Shown: positions 53,202-62,989 of the stretch, piece by piece
Numbering within the stretch: the stretch's first letter is position 1
How the letters are laid out: every line of letters starts with the position of its first letter
NCBI RefSeq assembly: GCF_000687455.2
Contig: NZ_JGVW01000064.1
Location: 38,417-102,416, forward strand
Direction of reading: 5' to 3'
Length of the DNA: 64,000 nucleotides
Origin: Burkholderia sp. lig30
Lineage (GTDB): Bacteria; Pseudomonadota; Gammaproteobacteria; Burkholderiales; Burkholderiaceae
Translations under genes and position numbers: made by a program
Notes under the pieces: model-generated
Told to the model about the DNA's origin: nothing
What the model saw: the letters and a program-made list of their open reading frames with translations, nothing else
The model's database searches: none

Positions 53202-54560
53202 TCAGTGCAACCTGATCGACGGCTGGTTGCGACTGTGCAGCCAGTGGCTCAGCGATTGAAGCAACGTCCGCTTCGCGCCATATACGTTGTACAGATGCTT
53301 GCGATACAGCAGCTTGTACAAGCCGATCGCGGCCAGGCCATCGATGACCAGCGAGCGCGAACGCATGCCGAGTTCCGTCTGGCAGACCGCGCCCGCGTGT
53401 CCCAGCGACACGACGGTGCCGGCGTCGCGGAACGTGAAGCCGGCCACCGGCTTGCCGGCCAGGCGACGCGCGAACGCACGGCCGAGATACACCGCCTGCT
53501 GGTGCGCGACCTGCGCGCGGGGCGGCAGGAACCCGCGTGCGCCACCGGACGGGCAGGCCGCGCAATCGCCGAACGCGAACACGTGCGGATCGTCCGGCGT
53601 CTGCAATGTGTCGGTGACGATGACCTGGTTCGACGCGTTGAGCGCGATGTCGCCGATCTCGCGCAGGATCGCGGGTCCGGCGACGCCCGCGGCCCAGATC
53701 GTGATGTCGCTGGCCAACCGCTCGCCGGTCGCGGTCACGACCGCATCGGGCGTGACTTCCGCCACGCGCACGCCGGTCAGCACGTCGACATGCAATTGCC
53801 CGAGCTGCGCGTGCGTCCGCGCCGACAGGCGCTCGTCGAGCACCGGGAGCACGCGCGGGCCGCCTTCGATCAGGCGAATGCAGACGTCCCGGTCCGGCAC
53901 CAGCGCCTTGAAGCGATACATCGTGAGCTGATTGATCGCATGCCGGAGCGCGGCGGCCAGCTCCACGCCGGTCGCGCCCGCGCCGATCACGTTGATGCAG
54001 ATCGGCTGCACGCGCTGCGCGGGCTGCGTTTCCGCCAGATGGTTGGCCTTCGTGCAGGCGGCCAGGAACTTGCGGCGAAAGCCCTCGGCCTGCTCGACGT
54101 TTTCCAGCGTCAGCGCATGACGCGATGCGCCCGGCACGTTGAAGAAATTCGTCACGCTGCCGACTGCCAGCACCAGGTCGTCATACTGCACGTCCCGCTG
54201 CGGCAGGATCTCCGTGCGCTCCGCGTCGAACACCGCGCCGATCGTCGCGACACGCCGGGTTCGATCGATGCGCTGCAGGTCCCCCTGCACGAAATGAAAG
54301 CCGTACTGCCTCGCTTGCGCCGCGTATTCGATCGTGTGCGTGGCCGGGTCGCGATGTCCGGACGCGGCTTCGTGCAGCAGCGGCTTCCAGAAATGCGTCG
54401 GATAACGGTCGACGAGCACGATCTCCGCGAGCCCGCGCCGCCCGGCGGTGCTGCCGAGGCGCGTGGCCAACTGCAGGCCGCCTGCGCCGCCGCCGACGAT
54501 CACGATGCGCGGAACGCTTGCCGCGCGATCCGTTGCAGGGGTGAATCGGGTATTGACCAT
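53202..54560 (-). CDS. Type II NADH dehydrogenase-like FAD oxidoreductase
   Basis: 452 residues from the ATG at 54560 (GGAG at -11). Two dinucleotide-binding folds: FAD at residues 17-32 (RIVIVGGGAGGLQLATRLG) and NAD(P)H in INVIGAGATGVELAAALRHA. The third FAD contact is VFAFGDCAACP. The C-terminal 60 residues (LAAIGLYKLLYRKHLYNVYG) are the amphipathic membrane anchor of NDH-2 enzymes, so it should pass electrons from NADH to quinone at the inner membrane without pumping protons. A CbbR/LysR-type regulator is divergent, 101 bases away. Confidence 0.9.
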   Translation of the reverse strand: MVNTRFTPATDRAASVPRIVIVGGGAGGLQLATRLGSTAGRRGLAEIVLVDRYPTHFWKPLLHEAASGHRDPATHTIEYAAQARQYGFHFVQGDLQRIDRTRRVATIGAVFDAERTEILPQRDVQYDDLVLAVGSVTNFFNVPGASRHALTLENVEQAEGFRRKFLAACTKANHLAETQPAQRVQPICINVIGAGATGVELAAALRHAINQLTMYRFKALVPDRDVCIRLIEGGPRVLPVLDERLSARTHAQLGQLHVDVLTGVRVAEVTPDAVVTATGERLASDITIWAAGVAGPAILREIGDIALNASNQVIVTDTLQTPDDPHVFAFGDCAACPSGGARGFLPPRAQVAHQQAVYLGRAFARRLAGKPVAGFTFRDAGTVVSLGHAGAVCQTELGMRSRSLVIDGLAAIGLYKLLYRKHLYNVYGAKRTLLQSLSHWLHSRNQPSIRLH

Positions 54561-54661
54561 GTTGAGACTCCGCGCTGAATTCGATTCGGATGACAGATTT
54601 CGAGATTCGACGATATAGTTCTGCCTGTCAAAAGACAATTTAATGTTAATAGGCGACTCAT

Positions 54662-55615
54662 ATGTCTTCACTTATAGGAAAGACCGCGACCTTCCGGCAG
54701 CTGAAGGCGATGGACATGATCGCGCGGCTGGGCAGCGTCTCGCGGGCGGCGGAAGAACTCAATCTCACGCAGCCCGCCGTGTCGCTGCAGATCCGGCTGC
54801 TCGAAGAGGCGGTCGGCGCAGCCCTGCTCCAGCGCGTCGGACGGGGCGTGGAGCTGACTGCGGCCGGCGAGATCGTGGGCCGCTATGCGCGCGAGATCCT
54901 GAGCCTGTGGACCGAGGCCGGCGAGGAAGTGGCCGCGCTGACGGGCGATCTCGGCGGGACGCTACGGATCGGCGCGATCACCACGGCGGAATACCTGATT
55001 CCGCCGCTGCTCGTCAAATTCACGGCGACGCGCCCGCACGTGAAGACGTATTTCAAGGTCGGGAATCGCGACGACATCATCCGCATGCTCGCCACCCATG
55101 AAATCGATCTCGCGGTGATGGGAAGCCCTCCGAAGGAGCTGCGCACGCATGCGGTGGAGTTCGCGAAGCATCCGATGGTGTTCGTCGCGGCGCCCGGGCA
55201 TCCGCTGATGCAGCGCAAGCGTATCGCGCTGAAGGATCTCGAAGCCGCGCATCTGCTGGTGCGCGAGCGCGGCGCCGGCACCCGAACGACCGTGGAGAGC
55301 CTGTTCAAGTCGTCGGGCCACAAGTTTCATGTCGGCTCCGAGCTATCGAGCAACGAGGCCATCAAGCAGATGGCCGAAGCCGGCCTCGGCGTCGCGTTTC
55401 TGTCGCTCCATGCGTGCGCGCTCGAATTGCGCACCGGGCTGTTGGGCCAACTGCCGTTTCCCGGCAATCCGATCGAGCGCGAATGGTATGTCGTCACGCT
55501 GGCCGACAGGCGGCTCTCGCAGGTAACCGGACTGTTTCGCGATTTCCTGATCAGGCAAGGCGCGCCGGTGATCGACAGCGCGATCGCCAAGTCGCACGAC
55601 CGGGCGCGCAAGTAA
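54662..55615 (+). CDS. LysR-family regulator, CbbR-like
   Basis: 317 residues. Winged helix at 10-70: TFRQLKAMDMIARLGSVSRAAEELNLTQPAV. The effector domain from about 95 (LRIGAITTAEYLIPPLLVKF) and the ending FRDFLIRQ resemble CbbR/CysB-like members, but no RuBisCO genes are here. Divergent from the NDH-2 gene, it most likely controls that gene and itself. Ligand unknown; NADPH or a redox metabolite, as in CbbR, is a guess. Confidence 0.88.
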   Translation: MSSLIGKTATFRQLKAMDMIARLGSVSRAAEELNLTQPAVSLQIRLLEEAVGAALLQRVGRGVELTAAGEIVGRYAREILSLWTEAGEEVAALTGDLGGTLRIGAITTAEYLIPPLLVKFTATRPHVKTYFKVGNRDDIIRMLATHEIDLAVMGSPPKELRTHAVEFAKHPMVFVAAPGHPLMQRKRIALKDLEAAHLLVRERGAGTRTTVESLFKSSGHKFHVGSELSSNEAIKQMAEAGLGVAFLSLHACALELRTGLLGQLPFPGNPIEREWYVVTLADRRLSQVTGLFRDFLIRQGAPVIDSAIAKSHDRARK

Positions 55616-55620
55616 CGCCG

Positions 55621-56652
55621 TCAGGACTGCGGCTTCAGCACGTGGCCCAGGAATGCATCGAGCCGGCGCAACACTTCCTGCCCGTCGCGGCCGTCGAGAT
55701 CGAACTGGTACTCGTGCGGCAGCGACGGCACGTGATTCTTCGCATAGAACAGGCGATCGACGGCCACGCCCCGCCTTTCGAGCGCATCGGCCAACCGGTA
55801 CGAATGCGCCTGCAGCGGGTCGTCGTTGCCGACCGTGATGAAGGCCGGCGGAAAATCCGCGGTCACGTAGTCGATCACGGAGAACCGCTCGAACCGCGGC
55901 GCGTTCCAGTAATCCTTGCGCCCCGCGTAGGACCACAGCACCGTCGGGAGGAACCAGGACGGATGTGCGCGATCCACCAGCCCGAGATCGTAGAGCCCGC
56001 AGAACAGGAGCGCGCCACGCAGCTGCGCGCGCGTCAAGGCCGGCACGATGCCCATCTCGCGGGCGTATTCCGGCGACGCGACGAGATTGGCGACCTGCGA
56101 GGCGATCTGCGCGCCGGCCGAATCGCCCGCCAGCACGAAACGCTGAGCGTCGATGCGCAGCGTCCGCGCATTCTCCAGCAGGTAGGCCAACGCGCGATTC
56201 ACCTGCTGCAACGGCGTCGGGTACGTCGCGCCCGGCGCCAACGCATACTCGACCGCCACGACGACGTAGCCGCGCGCGGCAAGCACGCGCGCATAGTTGG
56301 CCACCTCCGTCTTGCTGCCCGCGACGAACCCGCCGCCGTGAATCCACACGATCGCCGGCAAGCTCGCATGATCCGCGAGCGCCGCTGGCCGGTACACATC
56401 GAGATAGGCATGCGGATCGGCCATATCGTATTGCCGGTTCAACGTGCTGACGACACCCGCCGGCACGTGCCTGACCAGCGCCCCGGACGCCTGTTCGCCG
56501 CCGCGCTGGAACGCCCAGCGGATCAACCAGACGGACGGCCAGGGGCTGGCCTTGAATGCGACGAAGCCGGCCAGCGCGACGACCGCGAGCGATGCGAGCG
56601 CCAGCCTGACCCGGCGAGACGTGCGACGATGCACGGCCGAATTCATTTTCAT
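55621..56652 (-). CDS. Alpha/beta hydrolase, HSL-type esterase, membrane-anchored or secreted
   Basis: 343 residues from the ATG at 56652 (AAGGACAA ribosome site). A hydrophobic segment at 17-35 after a basic start (RRTSRRVRLALASL) is an anchor or signal. Oxyanion motif VWIHGGGFVAGS, nucleophile elbow LAGDSAGAQIA, acid in VGNDDPLQAH and base in KNHVPSLPHEYQ make a full catalytic triad of the hormone-sensitive-lipase family. Substrate unknown, probably short-chain esters. It is convergent with the LysR gene (six bases between the coding ends), so it is not in that unit. A gltA terminator lies just before its start. Confidence 0.85.
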   Translation of the reverse strand: MKMNSAVHRRTSRRVRLALASLAVVALAGFVAFKASPWPSVWLIRWAFQRGGEQASGALVRHVPAGVVSTLNRQYDMADPHAYLDVYRPAALADHASLPAIVWIHGGGFVAGSKTEVANYARVLAARGYVVVAVEYALAPGATYPTPLQQVNRALAYLLENARTLRIDAQRFVLAGDSAGAQIASQVANLVASPEYAREMGIVPALTRAQLRGALLFCGLYDLGLVDRAHPSWFLPTVLWSYAGRKDYWNAPRFERFSVIDYVTADFPPAFITVGNDDPLQAHSYRLADALERRGVAVDRLFYAKNHVPSLPHEYQFDLDGRDGQEVLRRLDAFLGHVLKPQS

Positions 56653-56683
56653 CAAGTTGTCCTTACAGCATGACCGCACAAAA

Positions 56684-56717
56684 AAACACCCCGGCGGATT
56701 GCCCCGCCGGGGTGTTT
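56684..56717 (-). terminator. Strong terminator of the sdh-gltA operon
   Basis: AAACACCCCGGCGG (56684-56697) pairs perfectly with CCGCCGGGGTGTTT (56704-56717), 14 pairs and a six-base loop, followed on the minus strand by a T run. It ends the operon that finishes with gltA at 56769. Confidence 0.92.
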
Positions 56718-56768
56718 CGTATCGATCGCAACACGCGAACGGCAGCCGCCGTTCGCGCCGCACACGGT

Positions 56769-58070
56769 TTAACGTGCGCTGATCGGCTTTGCTTCGCGCG
56801 GCGTTTCGCCGATGAACAGCTGACGCGGACGACCGATCTTCTGCTCCGGATCGCCGATCATTTCGTTCCACTGGCCGATCCAGCCCACCGTACGTGCCAT
56901 CGCGAAGATGCAGGTGAACATCGACGTCGGGATGCCCAGCGCGCGCTGGACGATGCCCGAGTAGAAGTCGACGTTCGGGTACAGCTTGCGCGACACGAAG
57001 TACTCGTCTTCCAGCGCGATCTTCTCGAGCTGCATCGCGAGCTTGAACAGCGGGTCGTCGTGCAGGCCCAGTTCGGTCAGCACTTCGTAGCACGTTTCGC
57101 GCATCAGCTTCGCACGCGGATCGTAGTTCTTGTAGACGCGGTGACCGAAGCCCATCAGCTTCACGCCCGAGTTCTTGTCCTTCACTTGCTTGATGAACTC
57201 GGGGATGTTGTCCGGCGAACCGATCTGCTCGAGCATGTTCAGCGCGGCTTCGTTCGCACCACCGTGCGCCGGGCCCCACAGACACGCGATACCGGCCGCG
57301 ATACACGCGAACGGGTTCGCGCCCGACGAACCGGCCAGACGGACGGTCGACGTCGATGCGTTCTGCTCGTGGTCTGCGTGCAGGATCAGGATACGGTCGA
57401 GTGCGCGCACCAGCACGTCGTTGACCTTGTACTCTTCGCACGGGTTCGAGAACATCATGTTCATGAAGTTCGCGCTGTACGACAGATCGTTACGCGGATA
57501 GACGAACGGCTGGCCGATGCTGTACTTGTACGCCATCGCGACGAGCGTCGGCAGCTTCGCGATCATGCGGATCGCCGACACTTCGCGGTGACGCGGATCG
57601 TTGATGTCGAGCGAGTCGTGGTAGAACGCGGACAGCGCGCCGACCGCAGCGACCAGGATCGCCATCGGGTGTGCGTCGCGGCGGAAGCCACGGAAGAAGA
57701 AGTGCATCTGCTCGTGCACCATCGTGTGCTTCGTGACGGTGGTGACGAATTCCTTCTTCTGCGCTTCGTTCGGCAGCTCGCCCTTCAGCAGCAGGTAGCA
57801 GGACTCGAGGAAGTCCGCGTTCTGCGCGAGGTTGTCGATCGGGTAGCCGCGGTACAGCAGCTCGCCCTTGTCGCCGTCGATGTACGTGATCGCCGAGTTG
57901 CAGGACGCCGTCGACATGAAGCCCGGGTCGTACGTGAATTTGCCGGTCTGGCCGTACAGCTTACGGATGTCGATCACGTCCGGGCCCATCGTGCCCTTGT
58001 AGATCGGCAGTTCGACGCTGGGCGAGTTGTCGCTGAACGATAGCGTGGCTTTTACATCAGACGGAGTCAT
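56769..58070 (-). CDS. gltA: Citrate synthase
   Basis: Condenses oxaloacetate and acetyl-CoA to citrate, first step of the TCA cycle. 433 residues, the size of the hexameric, NADH-inhibited Gram-negative type. Catalytic blocks seen: [14 protein letters not shown] with the first active His, [15 protein letters not shown] with the second, and the Asp near DFYSGIV. The N-terminal domain of the type II enzyme ([12 protein letters not shown]) is present. It is the last gene of the sdhC-D-A-B-E-gltA run, 54 bases after sdhE, and is closed by a strong terminator. Confidence 0.97.
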   Translation of the reverse strand: MTPSDVKATLSFSDNSPSVELPIYKGTMGPDVIDIRKLYGQTGKFTYDPGFMSTASCNSAITYIDGDKGELLYRGYPIDNLAQNADFLESCYLLLKGELPNEAQKKEFVTTVTKHTMVHEQMHFFFRGFRRDAHPMAILVAAVGALSAFYHDSLDINDPRHREVSAIRMIAKLPTLVAMAYKYSIGQPFVYPRNDLSYSANFMNMMFSNPCEEYKVNDVLVRALDRILILHADHEQNASTSTVRLAGSSGANPFACIAAGIACLWGPAHGGANEAALNMLEQIGSPDNIPEFIKQVKDKNSGVKLMGFGHRVYKNYDPRAKLMRETCYEVLTELGLHDDPLFKLAMQLEKIALEDEYFVSRKLYPNVDFYSGIVQRALGIPTSMFTCIFAMARTVGWIGQWNEMIGDPEQKIGRPRQLFIGETPREAKPISAR

Positions 58071-58124
58071 GGCACATCCTCAATCGAAATATAGAAACGG
58101 GATTCGATAACGGGCACAGCGGCA

Positions 58125-58397
58125 TCAGACGCTGCGCAACATCTCCAGCAGCCTGGTAATTTCCGGGCTGTCAAGGTCGCCTTCTGGTTCCTTGCGCGCG
58201 AGGAGCAAGTCCATCAGGTCGTTGTCGGTCAGATCGAGCAGGCGCGACAGCGCGCCTACGTCTTCATCGGTGAGGTCATGCTCGTATCTGCTGAAGAAAC
58301 GCTCGAAAATCAGATCGTTCTCCAGCAGACCGCGCCGCGCGCGCCAGCGAAGGCGCGCGCGACGGTGCGGGTCGGACTGGTGCGACGTATCGCTCAT
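58125..58397 (-). CDS. sdhE: Succinate dehydrogenase assembly factor SdhE (flavinator)
   Basis: 90 residues. Assists covalent attachment of FAD to SdhA. Contains the signature RGLLEND of the family (RGxxE motif) after an Arg-rich start, followed by the helical domain (FFSRYEHDLTDEDV). One base separates it from sdhB, so the two are translationally linked. Confidence 0.93.
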   Translation of the reverse strand: MSDTSHQSDPHRRARLRWRARRGLLENDLIFERFFSRYEHDLTDEDVGALSRLLDLTDNDLMDLLLARKEPEGDLDSPEITRLLEMLRSV

Positions 58398-58398
58398 G

Positions 58399-59100
58399 TC
58401 AAACCGCGCGGCGGACCATCAGTTCTTTGATCTTGCCGATCGCCTTCGTCGGGTTGAGGCCCTTCGGGCACACGTCGACGCAGTTCATGATCGTATGGCA
58501 ACGGAACAGACGATACGGGTCTTCAAGGTTGTCGAGACGCTCGGCGGTGGCGTTGTCGCGGCTGTCCGCGATGAAGCGGTAAGCCTGCAGCAGGCCGGCC
58601 GGGCCGACGAACTTGTCCGGGTTCCACCAAAAGCTCGGGCACGACGTCGAGCAGCTTGCGCACAGAATGCACTCGTACACGCCGTCGAGCTCGTCGCGCT
58701 CTTCCGGCGATTGAAGGCGTTCCTTCTCCGGCGGCGGCGCGTCGTTGATCAGGAACGGCTTGATCGAGTGATACTGGTTGAAGAAGTGCGTCATGTCGAC
58801 GATCAGGTCGCGCACGACGGGCAGGCCCGGCAGCGGGCGCAGCACGATCTTCTGCGGCAGGTCGTTCAGGTTCGTCAGGCAGGCGAGACCGTTCTTGCCG
58901 TTGATGTTCATCGCGTCCGAACCGCACACGCCTTCGCGGCACGAACGGCGGAACGACAGCGTCTCGTCCAGCGCCTTCAGCTTCACGAGGGCGTCCAGCA
59001 GCATCCGCTCGTGCTGGATCTCCAGCTCGTACGTCTGCATGCGCGGCGCGGCGTCCTTGTCCGGATCGTAGCGATAGAGTTCAAAAATGCGTTTTGCCAT
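58399..59100 (-). CDS. sdhB: Succinate dehydrogenase iron-sulfur subunit
   Basis: 233 residues. The N-terminal ferredoxin domain carries the [2Fe-2S] ligands ([11 protein letters not shown] and GLAC), and the C-terminal domain the [4Fe-4S]/[3Fe-4S] ligands ([31 protein letters not shown]). It passes electrons from the SdhA flavin to quinone at SdhC/D. Its start is 21 bases after sdhA. Confidence 0.97.
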   Translation of the reverse strand: MAKRIFELYRYDPDKDAAPRMQTYELEIQHERMLLDALVKLKALDETLSFRRSCREGVCGSDAMNINGKNGLACLTNLNDLPQKIVLRPLPGLPVVRDLIVDMTHFFNQYHSIKPFLINDAPPPEKERLQSPEERDELDGVYECILCASCSTSCPSFWWNPDKFVGPAGLLQAYRFIADSRDNATAERLDNLEDPYRLFRCHTIMNCVDVCPKGLNPTKAIGKIKELMVRRAV

Positions 59101-59121
59101 TTCAGATTCCTTGGATTCGGC

Positions 59122-60897
59122 TTAGAACGTACGCGGCTTCGGCGGCACGGACTCGACGGTCAGCGGCTGCATGCGAACCGGCTTGTAGTCGAGGCGGTTG
59201 CCTTCGCTGTACCACAGCGTATGGCGCAGCCAGTTGTCGTCGTCGCGGTGCTCGTACTCGCTGTGCGCGTGTGCGCCACGGCTTTCCTTGCGGGCTTCCG
59301 CCGACACCATCGTCGCGTTTGCGACTTCGATCAGGTTCGCCAGCTCGAGCGCTTCGACGCGCGCGGTGTTGAACACCTTCGACTTGTCCTTCAGGTGGAC
59401 GTTGGCGACGCGGTCACGCAGGCCCTTCAGCTCGCCGACGCCTTCCTCGAGCAGCTTCGAGGTGCGGAACACGCCTGCGTGCTTCTGCATCGTCGCGCGG
59501 ATGTCGTTCGCGATGTCCTGCGTGTATTCGCCCGACGACGACTTCTCGAGCTTGTTCAGGCGCTCGAGCGCGAAGTCGGCTGCGTCTGCCGGCAGCGGCT
59601 TGTGGTCGCGCTGGTTCTTGACGTGCTCGACGATGTGGTTGCCTGCCGAGCGGCCGAACACCACGAGGTCGAGCAGCGAGTTCGTACCGAGACGGTTCGC
59701 GCCGTGCACCGACACGCACGAGCATTCGCCCACTGCGTAGAAGCCGTTGATCGGCTCGTTGTGGTCACGCGACGTGCCGACGACCTGACCGTGGATGTTG
59801 GTCGGGATGCCGCCCATCTGGTAGTGGATCGTCGGAACGACCGGGATCGGTTCCTTGATGCAGTCGACGTTCGCGAACTTCAGCGCGATTTCGCGGATCG
59901 ACGGCAGACGCTTCATGATCGTCTCGGCGCCGATGTGCGACAGGTCGAGCAGGACGTGATCCTTGTTCGGGCCGACACCGCGGCCTTCCTTGATTTCCTG
60001 GTCCATCGAACGCGACACGAAGTCACGCGGCGCCAGATCCTTCAGCGTCGGCGCATAGCGCTCCATGAAGCGCTCGCCGTTCGCGTTACGCAGAATGCCG
60101 CCTTCGCCGCGCACGCCTTCCGTGATCAGCACGCCCGCGCCGGCCACGCCGGTCGGGTGGAACTGCCAGAACTCCATGTCCTGCAGCGCGATGCCCGAAC
60201 GGGCCGCCATGCCGAGGCCGTCGCCGGTGTTGATGAACGCGTTGGTCGATGCCGCGAAGATCCGGCCTGCGCCGCCCGTCGCGAACAGCGTGGTCTTGCC
60301 TTCGATGATGTAGACGTCGCCCGTTTCCATTTCCAGGGCCGTCACGCCGAGCACGTCGCCGTCCGCGTCGCGGATCAGGTCGAGCGCCATCCATTCGACG
60401 AAGAACTGCGTCTTCGCCTCGACGTTCTTCTGGTACAGCGTGTGCAGCAGCGCATGGCCGGTACGGTCGGCCGCCGCGCAAGCGCGCTGGATCGGCTTCT
60501 CGCCGTAGTTCGACGTATGGCCGCCGAACGGGCGCTGATAGATCGTGCCGTCGGCGTTACGGTCGAACGGCATGCCGAAGTGCTCGAGCTCGTACACGGC
60601 GTTCGGCGCTTCGCGGCACATGAACTCGATCGCGTCCTGGTCGCCGAGCCAGTCGGAACCCTTGATCGTGTCGTAGAAGTGGTAGTGCCAGTTGTCTTCG
60701 CTCATGTTGCCGAGCGACGCGCCGATGCCGCCTTGTGCGGCGACCGTGTGCGAACGGGTCGGGAACACCTTCGACAGCACGCAGACCGACAGGCCCGCAC
60801 GCGACAGTTGCAGCGATGCGCGCATCCCGGAGCCGCCCGCGCCGACGATCACCACATCGAACTTGCGACGCGGCAGGGAAGATTTGATTGCAGCCAT
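59122..60897 (-). CDS. sdhA: Succinate dehydrogenase flavoprotein subunit
   Basis: 591 residues. FAD fold DVVIVGAGGSGMRASLQLSR, covalent FAD histidine in RSHTVAAQGGIGAS, substrate-site HPTGVAGAGVLITEGVRGEGG, catalytic Arg region GANRLGTNSLLDL, and DDDNWLRHTLWY at the C-terminus. Oxidises succinate to fumarate. Three bases separate it from sdhD. Confidence 0.97.
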   Translation of the reverse strand: MAAIKSSLPRRKFDVVIVGAGGSGMRASLQLSRAGLSVCVLSKVFPTRSHTVAAQGGIGASLGNMSEDNWHYHFYDTIKGSDWLGDQDAIEFMCREAPNAVYELEHFGMPFDRNADGTIYQRPFGGHTSNYGEKPIQRACAAADRTGHALLHTLYQKNVEAKTQFFVEWMALDLIRDADGDVLGVTALEMETGDVYIIEGKTTLFATGGAGRIFAASTNAFINTGDGLGMAARSGIALQDMEFWQFHPTGVAGAGVLITEGVRGEGGILRNANGERFMERYAPTLKDLAPRDFVSRSMDQEIKEGRGVGPNKDHVLLDLSHIGAETIMKRLPSIREIALKFANVDCIKEPIPVVPTIHYQMGGIPTNIHGQVVGTSRDHNEPINGFYAVGECSCVSVHGANRLGTNSLLDLVVFGRSAGNHIVEHVKNQRDHKPLPADAADFALERLNKLEKSSSGEYTQDIANDIRATMQKHAGVFRTSKLLEEGVGELKGLRDRVANVHLKDKSKVFNTARVEALELANLIEVANATMVSAEARKESRGAHAHSEYEHRDDDNWLRHTLWYSEGNRLDYKPVRMQPLTVESVPPKPRTF

Positions 60898-60900
60898 TCT

Positions 60901-61269
60901 TTACACTCTCCAGAGAATCTGCGCGGCGTAGCCCGCACATGCGAGCAGCCAGACGATGGTCAGCGATTGAAGCAGAAGGCGCACACCGACGGGCTTGACG
61001 TAGTCCATCCAGATGTCGCGCACGCCGACCCATGCGTGATAGAAGAGCGAGAGCAGCGTCACGAACGTCGCGAGCTTCATCCACTGCGCGGCGAAGATCG
61101 ACGCCCAGCCGTCGTAGGAGAAGTTGCTCGACGTGAAGAACAGCACGAGCAGGATGATCGTGTAGATGGCCATGATCGCGGCCGTCACGCGCTGTGCGAG
61201 CCAGTCGCGCAGGCCGTAGTGCGCGCCGACGACGAGGCGCTTCGAGCCGATTCGGTTGTTGGCTGCCAT
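60901..61269 (-). CDS. sdhD: Succinate dehydrogenase membrane anchor subunit
   Basis: 122 residues with three hydrophobic helices. It has the family motif HAWVGVRDIWMDYVKP, which contributes to the quinone and haem sites. Four bases after sdhC. Confidence 0.93.
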   Translation of the reverse strand: MAANNRIGSKRLVVGAHYGLRDWLAQRVTAAIMAIYTIILLVLFFTSSNFSYDGWASIFAAQWMKLATFVTLLSLFYHAWVGVRDIWMDYVKPVGVRLLLQSLTIVWLLACAGYAAQILWRV

Positions 61270-61273
61270 TTTC

Positions 61274-61690
61274 TTAGAACGCTCCGAACAGTTTGAGGGC
61301 CACTGCGATCGTCAGCAGCGACGAGACAGCCAGCACGACGGCCGACGTGCTCTTGCCGCGCTCTTTGGTCACCGCGTCGTGGTTCAGGTCCATCATCAGG
61401 TGACGGACGCCGGCGCAGAAGTGGAACAGGAACGCCCACGACAGCGCGAGGACGATCAGCTTGACGAGGATGTTGGAGAGAAAGGCCTTGAAGCCATCGA
61501 AGCTGAGCTCGGACGTGAGACTCTGTTCGAAGAGGTACAGCACGAACGGAAGGAACAGGAACAGCAGCGCACCGCTGACTCGATGGAGGATCGAAATTTT
61601 CGCCGCCAGCGGCAGGCGATAGTTCATCGTAATGTCGCCGAAGCCGATGTTCCGGTACTCCGGCCTCGGTTTTCTTACTGCGTCAGTCAT
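61274..61690 (-). CDS. sdhC: Succinate dehydrogenase cytochrome b556 subunit
   Basis: 138 residues, three helices. It begins with RPEYRNIGFGDI and LPLAAKISILHRVSGALLF, and HFCAGVRHLMMDLNHD carries the haem histidine. First gene of the sdhCDAB-sdhE-gltA operon. The 172-base gap before it (61691-61862) should hold the promoter; I see no clear operator there. Confidence 0.94.
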   Translation of the reverse strand: MTDAVRKPRPEYRNIGFGDITMNYRLPLAAKISILHRVSGALLFLFLPFVLYLFEQSLTSELSFDGFKAFLSNILVKLIVLALSWAFLFHFCAGVRHLMMDLNHDAVTKERGKSTSAVVLAVSSLLTIAVALKLFGAF

Positions 61691-61862
61691 GCTAGACCCC
61701 TACTGTTGTTGTCACACTAATCCGCAATTTTAGCGCCTTTTCATATCGCACTGCAGCGAAAGACTGCGTTGAACCATTACGCGACACGAAATAAACGCGG
61801 CCCGAAACGTGCTTCGCAAACCATGGGGATGGCGAATGCACGCGACACGAGCAACTCCTTCC

Positions 61863-62690
61863 TCAGCTCAAGTCATTTTGATAGTAGTACCCGGTTGTGA
61901 CATACCAACCGCGACGCACTTCCACCGGCCGGTCGGCGTACGTATATGAAACGCGCTCGACCGACAGCAGCGGAAAGCCCGGCGGCACGCTCAGCAGGTC
62001 GGCCACCGCCGGCTCCGCGGCCACCGCACGAATCTTCTCGGACGCGCGGATCATCCGCGTGCCGAATTCGGTTTCGAACATCGCGTAAAGCGGCCCCTTG
62101 TACTCGCTCAGCCGCTCGAACGTGAGTCCCTTGAACATCGCGCCCGGCAGCCAGATCTCGTCGAGCACCGTCACCTCGCTGTCAAATTCGAGGAGGCGCC
62201 TGACCTGCACGACCGGATCGGCCGGCTTCAGGTCGAGCTGGCGGGCGATCTCGGCCGGCGCACGCAGCCGCCGGCACTCGAGCAGGCGGCTCACGTGCGG
62301 GTGCTCGACGCCGTCGTCGGCGAGCAGGCGCAGGAAACGGAACTGCGCGCGCTCTTCATTGTGCGTCGCAACAAACGTTCCCTTGCCTTGCCGCCGGACC
62401 AGCAGGTTGTCCGACGCGAGCTCGTCGATCGCCTTGCGCACGGTGCCCTGGCTAACCTTATAGCGGCCGGCCAGCTCCACCTCGCTCGGAATGATCTCGC
62501 CCGGCTTCCATTCACCCGTTTCCAGGCTTTGCGTGATCAATGCCTTGATCTGCTGGTATAAAGGACTGAATGTCGGTGACGGCGAAGGTGCCGGCGCAGG
62601 CACGGACACCGGCGAAGGCGCACCCGCGCCCGGCTGCTCCGGGCCGCCGGCGTCGTTCGGATTCGCGTCATTCGCCTGGTTCGATGTCAT
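61863..62690 (-). CDS. GntR-family regulator with UTRA domain
   Basis: 275 residues from the ATG at 62690 (an ATG at 62699 is possible; neither has a good ribosome site). A Pro/Ala-rich tail of about 40 residues, then a GntR winged helix (PLYQQIKALITQSLETGEWK, PSEVELAGRYKVSQGTVRKA), then a UTRA effector domain ending RPVEVRRGWYVTTGYYYQND. It lies between sdhC and mdh in the usual Burkholderia order, so control of TCA genes is likely. A perfect palindrome 58 bases before the start (62748-62763) may be its operator. Confidence 0.9.
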   Translation of the reverse strand: MTSNQANDANPNDAGGPEQPGAGAPSPVSVPAPAPSPSPTFSPLYQQIKALITQSLETGEWKPGEIIPSEVELAGRYKVSQGTVRKAIDELASDNLLVRRQGKGTFVATHNEERAQFRFLRLLADDGVEHPHVSRLLECRRLRAPAEIARQLDLKPADPVVQVRRLLEFDSEVTVLDEIWLPGAMFKGLTFERLSEYKGPLYAMFETEFGTRMIRASEKIRAVAAEPAVADLLSVPPGFPLLSVERVSYTYADRPVEVRRGWYVTTGYYYQNDLS

Positions 62691-62747
62691 GGCGCGCATT
62701 TCATCACAAACCCGGCTTTTCCGTCCACTCAATTTCCGCAAAACATC

Positions 62748-62763
62748 TGTCTTATATAAGACA
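62748..62763. promoter_or_regulatory. Perfect 16-base palindrome, candidate GntR operator
   Basis: TGTCTTATATAAGACA lies between the divergent GntR and mdh genes, and its centre resembles a -10 box. A GntR dimer bound here could repress its own gene and perhaps mdh. No second copy was seen before sdhC. The rest of 62700-62989 holds no gene. Confidence 0.6.
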
Positions 62764-62989
62764 TAAGATACTGTTTGACTTTGCGTCATTCGACTCCTAC
62801 ACTCCTCGGCGAGCAAGGGTTCGCGGTCGCAATGCGTGCCCCGCGCTACGTGCCCCGGCCCGTCCTCAGGCGCCAGCGCGCATGCAACCGCGAACCTTCC
62901 GCCCTGCTTCAAAGCAACGCTTCGCATAACGCGCATAAAATGGCGTTTCCCCCAAGCGTCCAACGCTTAATCCGTCCTGGAGAAATTCA

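Noticed and set aside
58192..61296. Plus-strand 1034-codon open frame opposite the sdh genes
   Set aside because: It spans five well-known genes on the other strand and has no domain.
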